DNA of 64,000 nt from Streptomyces sp. TLI_053 (GTDB lineage Bacteria; Actinomycetota; Actinomycetes; Streptomycetales; Streptomycetaceae), in assembly GCF_900105395.1 (NCBI RefSeq), contig NZ_LT629775.1:9699501-9763500 (forward strand), written 5' to 3'. The position numbers were made by a program, and so were the translations under genes. Each line of letters starts with the position of its first letter. Positions within the stretch are counted from its first letter, which is position 1. The notes below the pieces were generated by a model. It did no database searches. It saw only the letters and a program-made list of their open reading frames with translations, and was not told where the DNA came from. Shown here in pieces: positions 17,239-25,593 of this stretch.

Positions 17239-17780
17239 GGCGACGCCACGTCATCGCGCTCGCCGCCGCACTGACCGGACACCTGGCCCTGCAACTGTTC
17301 CACACCCTGACCGACCGGAACACCTGGCCCTACTGCTCGTACAACATGTTCAGTTTTCATGCCAAGGGCGTGCAGACCCGGTGGCACGTCAAGCTGGTCA
17401 CTGACGGAGGTCTGGTCCTGGGGCCGGTCAGCGCCTGGGGACTGCTGCCGCTGGAATTCTTCCGCGTCGACGCGATCATCAAGAAGGTGTTCTTGCAGAA
17501 CGTGGACCCCGATCTGCGGACCTCCTTCTGCGAGTCCGTCCTGGTCCGGCTGAACACCCGGCCCTGGCGCGGGTGGGACGAGGTCAAACGACCCCCGGTC
17601 CCGCCCGCCGGGCAGCGGATCGTCGCGATGGAGCTCTGCACCGTCGAACTCGACCTCGTCACCACCGACGCACAAGGACGACCGCGGATCCGTGGCACGC
17701 GACTGATCCACACCCACGACCCCGACCGCGTGCTGTCCGGCCCCGGGCAGTCCGGCCCGACCGACCCGGAGGACCGATGA
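17235..17780 (+). CDS. Unrecognised membrane-anchored protein
   Basis: A 181-residue protein. Its N-terminal hydrophobic segment (HVIALAAALTGHLALQLFH) is followed by a soluble region rich in Trp and Phe. I do not recognise a family. It overlaps the HTTM-like gene downstream, so the two proteins probably work together at the membrane, much as small accessory subunits pair with HTTM proteins. The motif YCSYNMFSFHAKG near 35-47 looks structured enough to be conserved. Confidence 0.6.
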   Translation: MRRRHVIALAAALTGHLALQLFHTLTDRNTWPYCSYNMFSFHAKGVQTRWHVKLVTDGGLVLGPVSAWGLLPLEFFRVDAIIKKVFLQNVDPDLRTSFCESVLVRLNTRPWRGWDEVKRPPVPPAGQRIVAMELCTVELDLVTTDAQGRPRIRGTRLIHTHDPDRVLSGPGQSGPTDPEDR

Positions 17781-18655
17781 GACTGCTTCCCTGGCTGCCT
17801 GCGGCGAAGGACCCGGTCGACGACCTGGCCGTGGTCAAGGCTCTCACCGGTGCCGCGCTGTTGCGCACGACCTGGCACCTGCCGCCCGGGGACGTCCTCG
17901 AACGCGAGGCCGTCGTCCTGGAGCGGTTGGGGCACACGTCCGCGAAGCGCCTGTCGGCCCGACAGTACGAGGCCCTGCGGGCCGTCGCGTTGGCGTCCCT
18001 GGCCGGCTGGACCCTGGGGTGCGACCACTGGGCGGTGCGCGTGCTCGCCAACGCGAGCAGCCTCGCGGTGCACGGGCAGAACGCCGCCCTGCTGCCCGAG
18101 AGCTGGAACTACGCGAGTCACCTGCACTTCTTCCTCGTGCTCCTGACGCTGTTCCCGGTCGGGGAGCGCACGACGCCGGACTCCGCCGCGGTACTGCTGG
18201 AGGCCCTCCAACTGTGCTACGCCTGGGCCTACCTCCAGGCCGGGGCGTCGAAGCTGCGGAACACGGGGGTGAGGTGGGCCGACGGCCGGACCCTGCGGGC
18301 GAGCTGGGCCGAGTCCCGGTCGCCGCTGGGGGAGTGGCTCGGCCGGCGGGACCTGCGGTGGGCGTCCGCGGCGTCCACCGCCGCCCTTGTTCTCGAACTC
18401 GGCTTCGTCCCGGCTCTGCTGGTACCCGGCCCGCACCGGCGGCTGCTCGGCCTGGCCTCGCTCGCCTTCCACGGCTCGACCAAGGCCACCCTGGGAATTT
18501 CGTTCTGGCATTTCAGCTGGTACGCCGTCCCGCTCTTCGGGCTGCCCGAGAGCGTCTCCGGGCCGGTGGCGAGGCTCGCCGCCCACGCTCGGAGGGTGGC
18601 CACGTCCCGCCCTTGCGCAAATTCTGACAGTGTACGAATGCGACTGATGTGTTGA
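17777..18655 (+). CDS. HTTM-like membrane protein (gamma-carboxylase-related)
   Basis: A 292-residue polytopic membrane protein. Segments such as HFFLVLLTLFPVG, YAWAYLQAGASKLRNTG, then WADGRTLRASW, and WHFSWYAVPLFGLP resemble the HTTM domain shared by vitamin K-dependent gamma-carboxylase and bacterial relatives. The bacterial members lack an assigned reaction. It follows the 181-residue membrane protein with an ATGA overlap. A role in a membrane-bound modification or in self-protection is possible. The family assignment rests on motif resemblance only. Confidence 0.62.
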   Translation: MRLLPWLPAAKDPVDDLAVVKALTGAALLRTTWHLPPGDVLEREAVVLERLGHTSAKRLSARQYEALRAVALASLAGWTLGCDHWAVRVLANASSLAVHGQNAALLPESWNYASHLHFFLVLLTLFPVGERTTPDSAAVLLEALQLCYAWAYLQAGASKLRNTGVRWADGRTLRASWAESRSPLGEWLGRRDLRWASAASTAALVLELGFVPALLVPGPHRRLLGLASLAFHGSTKATLGISFWHFSWYAVPLFGLPESVSGPVARLAAHARRVATSRPCANSDSVRMRLMC

Positions 18656-18670
18656 CCAGGTATTCAAGCG

Positions 18671-20728
18671 GTGCCGAAGACGAACTCCGGCCTCCCCGAT
18701 CCCGAGGGTATGCATGGCATGAGCATTGATCCGGTTCTTCCCGTTCCCGGCGGCTCCTCCAGGTTTCCCCTGACGTGGTCCCAGGAAATGTATTGGTACA
18801 TGTATCACATGCCGCTTCCCGTCGTGGACAGCGTGAAGATCGCGGTGCGCATACCGATTCCGGGCCGGGGCGTCCCGGAGCGCTCCGCGCTCGCCGCCGT
18901 CCGGGCCCTCGTGAATCGACACGAGGCGCTCCGTACGGTCTGTCCGACGGATGCGTCGGGGATTCCCTTCCAGCTGGTACTGAGCCGGTTCGAGGAGCCG
19001 GTCCCGCTCTGCCGGAACGGTAACAGGCCGCAGGAAGTCCAGGCCGTCATCGATCTTCTCGCCGGCCCGCCCATGGATCAAGCGACGGAGCTCCCGCTGC
19101 GCGTCGGGTTCGCACTCGACGGCGGCCGTGTCGCCACGATCGTCCTGCTGCTGAACCATATCGCCGTTGATGCGCCCAGCAATCGAATTCTTCGGGACGA
19201 TGTGCTGCGTTTCCTGCGTTCCCCGGACGCGGCGCTGTCGGCAGCACAGGTCGGTGATCAGCCGCCGGGAATTCAGCCGCCCATGCTCGCGATGCAACAG
19301 ACGTCCGGGCCCTACCGGTCTCTGGGCGCCCGATCGCTGCGGAACCTGGACAGGACTCTGCGCTCGGTGCCGGCCGCGCAGTTCCCCTGGTTCCGGGCCT
19401 GCAGCGAAACTCAGGCCGACACGGTGCCGCTCGGCAACTACCGAGAGGTGACCCTGAGGTCCACGCAACTGCTGGCAGCATTGCGGAAACTCCATGGCGA
19501 CCAGAACAGAAGTGCGGCGTCCCGAATCGGCGTCGCCTTCTCAATTGCCATTTCGGCCCTGTCGGGCAATCCGAAGGTAGCCTTCAAAGTCAACTTCTCC
19601 AACCGCTATCCCGAGGTCAGGGATTCCGTCGGATGCTTCTTCCAGGAAGCGCTGGTGGCGGTGGACTCCCACCCGCAGGACACCGTCGCAGATGTGGCCG
19701 CGACGACCGATCGGCGATTTCTCGGGGGAGCCTTGAACTCCCGTCACTCCTACCTGGCCGGCCGGGATGCGAGGGCGCGCATCGAGTCGGAGCGAGGAGT
19801 CTCACTCCGACTGGCCACATCCTTCAACTGCAGCGACAAGTTCGACGTCAGTCTGCGGACGTCGCAGGCGCCGGTCGGCCTCGCGCAGGACGGCCGCGGC
19901 ACCTCGCTGGTCCGGGCGGAGTGCGCCTGGCGTGATGATTACAACGACCTGTTCCTCAACAGCTTTCCGGACGGCGACGAGGCGGTGCTGCAACTCGTCG
20001 CACACAAATCCGTGGCCGACGAGGACACGGTCGACCGCCTGCTGATCGGGATGGAGCGATTCCTCGTTGCGTGGGCACGTGATCCCGGCCTCGACGCGGA
20101 CACCGTCTTGGAGGTGACGGCACGATTCGGCCTGCCGGTCACGCGGTACGGCGACGATTGGATCTACGTCGACCACACCTGGGTGAACACGGCAAAGCTG
20201 GCCCGGATCATGCGCTCGGTCGAAGGGGTCGAGGCCGTCGCCTTCAGCGTCCTCGCACGCACCCCCCAGAACTCGTCCCTGGTGGCCCACATCATCGGGG
20301 AACCGAATCGTCGGGCAGAGATCCGGGCACACGTCCTGACCATGCTGCGCGCAGAACCCGACCTCGTCTGCCCGCACGAGTTCCTCTGGCGCGACGGGCT
20401 CGAGGAACCCCGGGCCTCCACGGGAGCGCACCCTTCGCCCGCCGGCCCCGTCGCTCCAGGCCAATCCGGTGTCCCGGACGAAGAGGAACGCGAGGCAGGC
20501 GAACTGGCACTCTGCAGAGCCCTGTCGGTCGCGCTCGACGGCACTGCGGTCGACCTGGACTCCTCCTACGCCCAGCAGGGAGGCAGGGCAGTCATGGCGC
20601 CAGCAGTGATCCAGCGGTTGGAACGGCTGGGATACGCGGGTCCCACTCCGGACGATCTGCTGGGACCGTGGCCTCTGCGTGCCCTGATCGGACTCTGCGC
20701 CGTGCAGCACACCGAGGCGGACATATGA
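18671..20728 (+). CDS. Free-standing condensation-domain protein with degenerate carrier tail
   Basis: Up to 685 residues from the GTG at 18671; the ATG at 18720 (MSIDPVLP) is a good alternative. The fold is that of NRPS condensation domains, with the active-site motif as NHIAVDA: Asn162 replaces the first His while the catalytic His163 and Asp167 remain. About 80 C-terminal residues resemble a carrier domain, but the site reads QQGGRAVMA (about 634-642), so the phosphopantetheine serine is missing. No adenylation domain exists in the operon. It probably joins the aminoacyl carrier protein to another amine or alcohol. The degenerate tail may serve only for docking. Confidence 0.78.
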   Translation: MPKTNSGLPDPEGMHGMSIDPVLPVPGGSSRFPLTWSQEMYWYMYHMPLPVVDSVKIAVRIPIPGRGVPERSALAAVRALVNRHEALRTVCPTDASGIPFQLVLSRFEEPVPLCRNGNRPQEVQAVIDLLAGPPMDQATELPLRVGFALDGGRVATIVLLLNHIAVDAPSNRILRDDVLRFLRSPDAALSAAQVGDQPPGIQPPMLAMQQTSGPYRSLGARSLRNLDRTLRSVPAAQFPWFRACSETQADTVPLGNYREVTLRSTQLLAALRKLHGDQNRSAASRIGVAFSIAISALSGNPKVAFKVNFSNRYPEVRDSVGCFFQEALVAVDSHPQDTVADVAATTDRRFLGGALNSRHSYLAGRDARARIESERGVSLRLATSFNCSDKFDVSLRTSQAPVGLAQDGRGTSLVRAECAWRDDYNDLFLNSFPDGDEAVLQLVAHKSVADEDTVDRLLIGMERFLVAWARDPGLDADTVLEVTARFGLPVTRYGDDWIYVDHTWVNTAKLARIMRSVEGVEAVAFSVLARTPQNSSLVAHIIGEPNRRAEIRAHVLTMLRAEPDLVCPHEFLWRDGLEEPRASTGAHPSPAGPVAPGQSGVPDEEEREAGELALCRALSVALDGTAVDLDSSYAQQGGRAVMAPAVIQRLERLGYAGPTPDDLLGPWPLRALIGLCAVQHTEADI

Positions 20729-20898
20729 CGACCCACGGTCCGATTCCCGAGGCGGCGCCCCCGGCCCACGGCCGCGTCGCGTCTTCGGACGCGCCGAGAA
20801 CCCCTTCCGCGCTGACCCGTACGCCGCCCGGGCCCGTCCTCGACGTAAACGATCTACCAGAGAGCTCCAGCCGATCCGATACCGAAACCGGTGGATGA
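20725..20898 (+). CDS. 57-residue peptide, candidate precursor or scaffold
   Basis: It starts at an ATG overlapping the condensation gene's stop and ends in a TGA overlapping the next start, so both junctions are ATGA-type and translation is strongly supported. The peptide is polar and unstructured-looking: Pro- and Ala-rich first half (MTTHGPIPEAAPPAHG), then LDVNDLPESSSRSDTETGG at the C-terminus. I recognise no family. A Ser/Thr-rich tail ending Gly-Gly in an operon with an HprK-like kinase, a nucleotidyltransferase and exporters makes a modified peptide plausible. It may equally be a small accessory protein. Confidence 0.6.
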   Translation: MTTHGPIPEAAPPAHGRVASSDAPRTPSALTRTPPGPVLDVNDLPESSSRSDTETGG

Positions 20899-21719
20899 TG
20901 AACCCTCCCTACCCGTTGATGATTTCCTTCGCACAGCAGACCGAGGACGTGATTCTCCGCCGCCTGTTCGCCGACCGGGCCGAGGGCCGGTACGTCGACA
21001 TCGGGGCGGGCCACCCGGTTGAGCACTCGATCACCAAATGGTTCTACGACCGGGGTTGGTCGGGCATCAACGTCGAGCCGCAGACTGACCTCCACCGTCG
21101 GCTGTGTCAGGAGCGGCCACGCGACCGGAACGTGAAATGTGCCATCGGAACGCAGGACGGAGACGGTGTACTGACCCACTTTCCGACGCACTGGGGGTGG
21201 GCTACGACGGTCGAGGACGTGGCCTCCTCCCACCAGGCCGCCGGTTTGCGCACCGTCCGCTCCGAGGTGCCCGTTCGGAGACTGGAGTCAGTACTGGACG
21301 AACACTGCGACCTTCCCGTTGACTTCCTCAAAGTGGACGCCGAAGGTGCGGAGGGTGCCGTGCTGAGCAGCTTCGACCTCTCCCGCTGGATGCCAACCGT
21401 CGTGGTGGTCGAAGCAACGCTCCCCAACAGCCCGATATACCACGCGCCGTGGGAACCGCTGCTCCTGGACGCCGGCTATGTGCGCACCCTCTTCGACGGA
21501 TTGAACAACTTCTACGTGCGTCGGCACGACCAGGAGCGGATCGCTCTCGGATCGGTGCCGTCCAACGTCTTCGACAACTTCATTCCCTTCAACTGGTGGC
21601 GGCGGTTGTCCTCGGCACACCAGCGCCGGCTGCTCGACGGATTCCGGCGTGCGGGCGAAGACGTATCGGTGCTCAGCCTGACAGGCAACGAGTTGGCCGA
21701 CCTCGAATCGGTGAACTGA
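20895..21719 (+). CDS. FkbM-family methyltransferase
   Basis: A 274-residue protein with the S-adenosylmethionine site YVDIGAGHP near 37 and the FkbM hallmark DFLKVDAEGAEGAVL in the middle. The family methylates oxygen atoms of natural products. It is the last gene of the coupled run, and the S-adenosylmethionine synthetase in the same operon would feed it. Two ATG codons stand in tandem at 20895 and 20898; either may be used. About 100 C-terminal residues beyond the methyltransferase core (from NNFYVRRHDQE) may bind the substrate. Confidence 0.85.
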   Translation: MMNPPYPLMISFAQQTEDVILRRLFADRAEGRYVDIGAGHPVEHSITKWFYDRGWSGINVEPQTDLHRRLCQERPRDRNVKCAIGTQDGDGVLTHFPTHWGWATTVEDVASSHQAAGLRTVRSEVPVRRLESVLDEHCDLPVDFLKVDAEGAEGAVLSSFDLSRWMPTVVVVEATLPNSPIYHAPWEPLLLDAGYVRTLFDGLNNFYVRRHDQERIALGSVPSNVFDNFIPFNWWRRLSSAHQRRLLDGFRRAGEDVSVLSLTGNELADLESVN

Positions 21720-22343
21720 TGTCATGAGCTCCGGCGCCCCTGCGGCGTCGCGCCTCGACGTCCGCGCACCGTCGTTCTCGACGTCGGCGCCTGCTGGTGC
21801 TGCCTGGGCGACGACGCGGGGCAGCGCCGTGAGGCGACCTCGGCACGGGCTGTCGAGGACCATGACGGCGAGGCTGGCCAGGCCGTGCGGGCCGACGACG
21901 TCCGGTGCCGGCCGTGTGCCTCAACGCCGCGACGGCCCCTGGGCAGTGAGCGCGCAGGGCGCCTGCCACAGGGGAACAACGCGAACGGAAGCAGTGCCGT
22001 CGTACGTGCGCGCACCGGCAGCACGTCCGGTGGTGCCGGCCGGCCGGATCGTGCGCGGCTGGTTGGTCCTGGCGTCCTCGGGGCTCATGTCCAGCAACCT
22101 GTCGGCCGGCACCGACAGGCCCCGGACAGCAAGGCCCGCGCACTGGTCGCCTCCACACCGGGCGACCAGGCACTGGAGGGCAGGGCGCTCGTGAGCCCGA
22201 CCCGCGCGCTGACCGGGTGAAGGACGCCGCGGTGACGGCGCGGCCCCGGCCGAGGCCGGCGGCGCCGCCCGCGAACGCCCGGTCGCGGGTGTCGGCCTGC
22301 CACGATCGGACCGCGCCAGGGCGCTGCAGGGGCCGGACGCTGC
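21720..22343. other. Region downstream of the operon without a clear gene
   Basis: About 620 bases. Both strands carry open frames, but their translations are Arg/Pro/Ala-rich and none matches a family I know. Decayed coding sequence is possible, since the region starts a zone of broken genes. No strong terminator hairpin was found after 21719. Confidence 0.4.
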
Positions 22344-22478
22344 TCAGAACGGAGGATCGGGGCAGGAATGCGTGTGGACGTGGAGGATCCGGTCGCCGTC
22401 GCTGTCCGGCGCGTACCGGAAGGTCGGGTGCCCTTCGTGGACCTCATCGACACAATGGGTGGGCAGCACTGTCCTCAC
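22344..22478 (-). CDS. Possible 44-residue protein
   Basis: From a GTG at 22478 the frame reads VRTVLPTHCVDEVHEGHPTF and ends HVHTHSCPDPPF before TGA. Most third codon positions are G or C and the composition (His, Cys, Tyr, Asp) is unlike a shadow frame. It has two cysteines and several histidines, so metal binding is conceivable. I do not recognise it, and no ribosome site stands out. Confidence 0.35.
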   Translation of the reverse strand: MRTVLPTHCVDEVHEGHPTFRYAPDSDGDRILHVHTHSCPDPPF

Positions 22479-22500
22479 CCGCTACAGCGGCGGATCAGTG

Positions 22501-22920
22501 TCAGGACACACTGTCGCGAAGGAGTTCCACGGCCTGCCGGACAGCCGGCTCGCTTCCGTACCCGGCCATCCGTTGCCGGAACTTCGCGGTCAGGCCCGGC
22601 GGAACCGTCCCCAGGATGTCGACGGCACGTCTGACGGCTCGAACGGCACCGTCGATCTCACCGAGCGCAAGGCGCGCCTCGACGACGTCGAGCAGCCACA
22701 CCGCAGTCTGGGGTGACGGCACAGCACCCACGGCGGACAGCGAATCCGTGAACCGGTCGAAATGCCGCGCCGCGAGCCGTGACCGGCCGAGACGGAGCGC
22801 CGTCTGGCCGCGGGCAACGGTGACGGCACGCTGGAAGGCCATGCCGGCTGCCCCGTCCCCGGAGCCCGCATCGGTGCCGCCGGAGACGAGTTCCGCCGGC
22901 GCCCGGGACACCGGGACCAT
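22501..22920 (-). pseudogene. C-terminal fragment of a TPR-type regulator
   Basis: From the ATG at 22920 about 139 residues read as helical repeats: GQTALRLGRSRLAARHFDRF, TAVWLLDVVEARLALGEID and GAVRAVRRAVDILGTV. This is the pattern of the C-terminal TPR half of streptomycete XRE-type regulators. The in-frame sequence upstream is Arg/Pro-rich and has no HTH, so the front of the gene appears lost. It may still be translated as a short protein. Confidence 0.5.
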
Positions 22921-23174
22921 CGCCCCGACCACGCTGTCGGAAAGCACCGGACGGACTCGCACCGGGCCCGCGGGGACGATCCACCGCGCCGAACCGCCCG
23001 CCGGAGTACTGCGGCACGTACCTGCGGTGCCGGTTGCCGGGGGTCGACGGAGTCCGAGGACGCGTAGGAGCTGCTGCCTGAGGTCTGATCCGACCGCCTT
23101 CTTCGACCGAGGCGCCGGTCGGGACCGGGTGGCCTGCTGCCCGGGATGTCGGTCTCGGGTTCTAGGGTGCCCCC

Positions 23175-24596
23175 GTGAACCTTGACGATCTCGAATGGCA
23201 GTGGGGCCACAACGGTGGCGTCCCACCACGAGTGGTCGATCTGTTGCTCGAGCACGGCTGCCTCGACCTGCTGGTGCAGGCGGCGCACGAACGTGCCGAC
23301 TGGTCCTGCGCGCAGGGTGCGGTGCGCGTACTACGGGCGGCGGGGGAGTGGGGGCGGGCCTGGGCGGTGGTCGAGCCGTTCGCGGACACCGGCTGGCAGC
23401 CCGCGGTACGGCTCGGTGCCGATGTCCTGCTGGGGTGGGGCCGTAACGCGCAGGCCCTGGAACTGGCACGCCCGAAGAGCCAGGACGCCAACGGGCCCGA
23501 CCAGTGGCGGGACTACGCCGAGGTACTGGTCGGGGCCGGACAGGTGGACGAGGCGATCGACCTGCTCGCCCCGCGCCTGCACGAGAAGTGGGCTCGGTGG
23601 GCCCTGGTCTCGGCGACCGACGGGCACGGGCGCGACGAGCGAGTGCTGGACCTGCTGGGCCCGATCGCCGAGCGGTTCCGACGCGACCCGCAGCAGCCCG
23701 AGGTCCGATCCCTCGAGGATGCGCTGTCCGCGCAGGTCCGCGTCCTGGAACGGTCCGGCCGCGTCGACGCGGCAATCCGGCTGGCCGCGGACGACGCGGC
23801 CGAGCAACGCGGCTGGTCGACCACGGGCGACTGGGCGAAGCTGCTCGCGCGCCACGGCCGGCTCGAGGAACTGCGCGAACTGGCCGCCACCCAGAAATCC
23901 TCCGCCGCCCTCCTCTACACGAGAGCGCTGGAGAACCTGGGGCGAACGGACGAGGCCGAGGCCCACCTGCGCCGGCTCGTCGCCACCGAGACGTATCCGG
24001 ACCACTACAACAACGCACTGCTGGAACTGCTCGTACGCCAGCACCGGTTCGACGACGCCGTCGAGGCGGTCGCCCGCACCTTCGACGGCCTCCACCAGAG
24101 CAACCTGCTCCAGGGCACGATGATCCTCCTGGCCGAACAGGGCCAGCACGACAGGGCCCTCGCACTCACCGAGGGACGCAGCCCCGAATTCCTCGCCGAG
24201 AACGACCGGTGCTGGCTACGCTCCAACCGATGGTGGCTCATGGGCGAGTCGGGCCGCAGCCGGCAGGCACTCGCCGAACTGGAGGCGCTTCCACCGCACC
24301 AGGTCGACGACCGCGAAATCACCGTCGCGTGGCTGCTCGCCCACGACGGCCGACCCGACGAGGCCATCGCGCGCCTGCGCCCGCTGCTGCCCGCGAGAGC
24401 GGCCGCGATCGATCTCGCCGTCCTGCTGGTCGGCCAGGGACGCTACGTCGAGGCGATAGCCGTCATTCCCGGTGTGGCTGCGCAGCGGCAGGAGCAGGAG
24501 CGTTTCCGGGCGGAGGCGAGGAAGCTCCGACAGCGGGCAGACGGCTCCGGCGGATGTGGCGATAGCGGCGAAGGTGCGGAGGATCCCCGGTTCTGA
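23175..24596 (+). CDS. TPR-repeat protein of unknown function
   Basis: A 473-residue soluble protein starting at GTG (MNLDDLEWQWGHNGGVP). It is built of helical repeats of about 30-35 residues, for example YAEVLVGAGQVDEAIDLLAP, LLYTRALENLGRTDEAEAHL and ITVAWLLAHDGRPDEAIARL. No enzyme or DNA-binding domain is visible. It stands alone, with remnants on both sides. A scaffolding or regulatory role is the family default. Confidence 0.75.
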   Translation: MNLDDLEWQWGHNGGVPPRVVDLLLEHGCLDLLVQAAHERADWSCAQGAVRVLRAAGEWGRAWAVVEPFADTGWQPAVRLGADVLLGWGRNAQALELARPKSQDANGPDQWRDYAEVLVGAGQVDEAIDLLAPRLHEKWARWALVSATDGHGRDERVLDLLGPIAERFRRDPQQPEVRSLEDALSAQVRVLERSGRVDAAIRLAADDAAEQRGWSTTGDWAKLLARHGRLEELRELAATQKSSAALLYTRALENLGRTDEAEAHLRRLVATETYPDHYNNALLELLVRQHRFDDAVEAVARTFDGLHQSNLLQGTMILLAEQGQHDRALALTEGRSPEFLAENDRCWLRSNRWWLMGESGRSRQALAELEALPPHQVDDREITVAWLLAHDGRPDEAIARLRPLLPARAAAIDLAVLLVGQGRYVEAIAVIPGVAAQRQEQERFRAEARKLRQRADGSGGCGDSGEGAEDPRF

Positions 24597-24852
24597 CCGG
24601 TGGACCGTCGGCCGTCCCGCGACCGGTGCAACGGCGCCCTGTTCGGGCGGAGGCAGGACGATGGCGACCCCGGATTCCGGCCGACCGCAGCGTTGGGCCC
24701 TGCTGGACGGTCGGTAGTGGAACTCCTGTTCCGGCACACCGGCGAGGCGGTGCTCGACGCGTGGGGGCCCCGCTGGCCGAAGGAGTTCGCCCCGGTCCGG
24801 CAGGCCTGTTCGGGTGCCGAACCGCAGCACTGGTGGCAGGCCCCGCGCGGGG
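24597..24852. other. Short gap with a possible gene remnant
   Basis: A plus-strand frame from a GTG at 24717 to 24866 gives about 49 residues (LLFRHTGEAVLDAWGPRWP and on) with GC-rich third positions. It looks like the end of a lost gene. No start signal or family could be assigned. Confidence 0.3.
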
Positions 24853-25065
24853 CTAGAGCACGGTGAGCGTGATCACCCACAGGTGCGGGTCGGACGGGTC
24901 GGGCAGGATCACGTAGTGGGCGATCAGGTCGGGCAGGACGATCTGCCGGGTGCTGTCGTCGAGGTCGTCGCCGTCGCCGGCCGGCCAGGACCACGGATCG
25001 GTCATGGCCCGCTCCAGGGCATCCTGGAGCTGCTTGACCTGGTCGTCGGTCAGGACGGTGCGCAC
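24853..25065 (-). CDS. RelE/ParE-like toxin candidate, start unclear
   Basis: The frame ends DPSDPHLWVITLTVL, and the whole looks like a small ParE/RelE-type toxin (LERAMTDPWSWP, then DLIAHYVILPDP). Coding-looking sequence continues upstream of the GTG at 25065 (YRARLSAEAAALVR), right up to the antitoxin-like gene, but no usable ATG, GTG or TTG lies in that frame. The N-terminus may therefore be shifted by an indel, or the 70-residue form is real. The partner gene 25112-25366 lies immediately upstream on the same strand. Confidence 0.5.
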   Translation of the reverse strand: MRTVLTDDQVKQLQDALERAMTDPWSWPAGDGDDLDDSTRQIVLPDLIAHYVILPDPSDPHLWVITLTVL

Positions 25066-25111
25066 CAGGGCGGCGGCCTCGGCGGACAGCCGGGCCCGGT
25101 AGGGGCGGCGG

Positions 25112-25366
25112 TCACCGGGGAAAGAGGTCGTCGAAGTCGACGCCGTCGTCCTCGGGGCGGCCGGCGCGGTTCCAGTCGTGGACCGCGGCGGCGGCCAGGG
25201 CGGTGGCGCGGGCGATCCGATCCTCGCGGGTGCCGCTGGCGGCCAGGTGGTCCGCGGTGAGGACCCGGCCGATCAGCGTGTCGACGTCGATGCCCGCACT
25301 CGCGGCCCGCTCCCTCAGGTCGCGGACCAGATCGTCGTCCAGCCGGGTCGTCAGCTCTACGGTCAT
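25112..25366 (-). CDS. Ribbon-helix-helix-like antitoxin candidate
   Basis: An 84-residue protein beginning MTVELTTRLDDDLVRDLRER, typical of CopG/ParD-type ribbon-helix-helix proteins: a short beta strand and an Arg-rich helix. An acidic tail (EDDGVDFDDLFPR) would wrap a toxin. The toxin-like frame begins at its 3' end. I infer a type II toxin-antitoxin pair; autoregulation by the ribbon-helix-helix protein would be expected. Confidence 0.6.
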   Translation of the reverse strand: MTVELTTRLDDDLVRDLRERAASAGIDVDTLIGRVLTADHLAASGTREDRIARATALAAAAVHDWNRAGRPEDDGVDFDDLFPR

Positions 25367-25593
25367 GAGCCGATGGTAGGGCCCGCCCGCTCCCCGGCGT
25401 AGGGGGCCGGAGAAGCCGCATCGGCCGCCGGCGGCCCCGGCGAGGCACGCGACGGCCGGAGGCCGCCTCGACCGTGAACGACCGGCGCGGCCGAGTTGCC
25501 GCCCTTGGTCGTGGGTACGGCCGGCGGTGTGGACGACAACGTGGGCAAGCCCCTCACGGTGGGGCCGGGGCCGGGACGGGCAGCACGGGCACG

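Noticed and set aside
10534..20898. Lasso peptide cluster
   Set aside because: An HprK-like kinase, nucleotidyltransferase and exporters are present, but there is no lasso cyclase (asparagine synthetase type), no leader peptidase and no RRE protein.
4536..21719. Ordinary NRPS or PKS cluster
   Set aside because: No adenylation, ketosynthase, acyltransferase or thioesterase domain was found.
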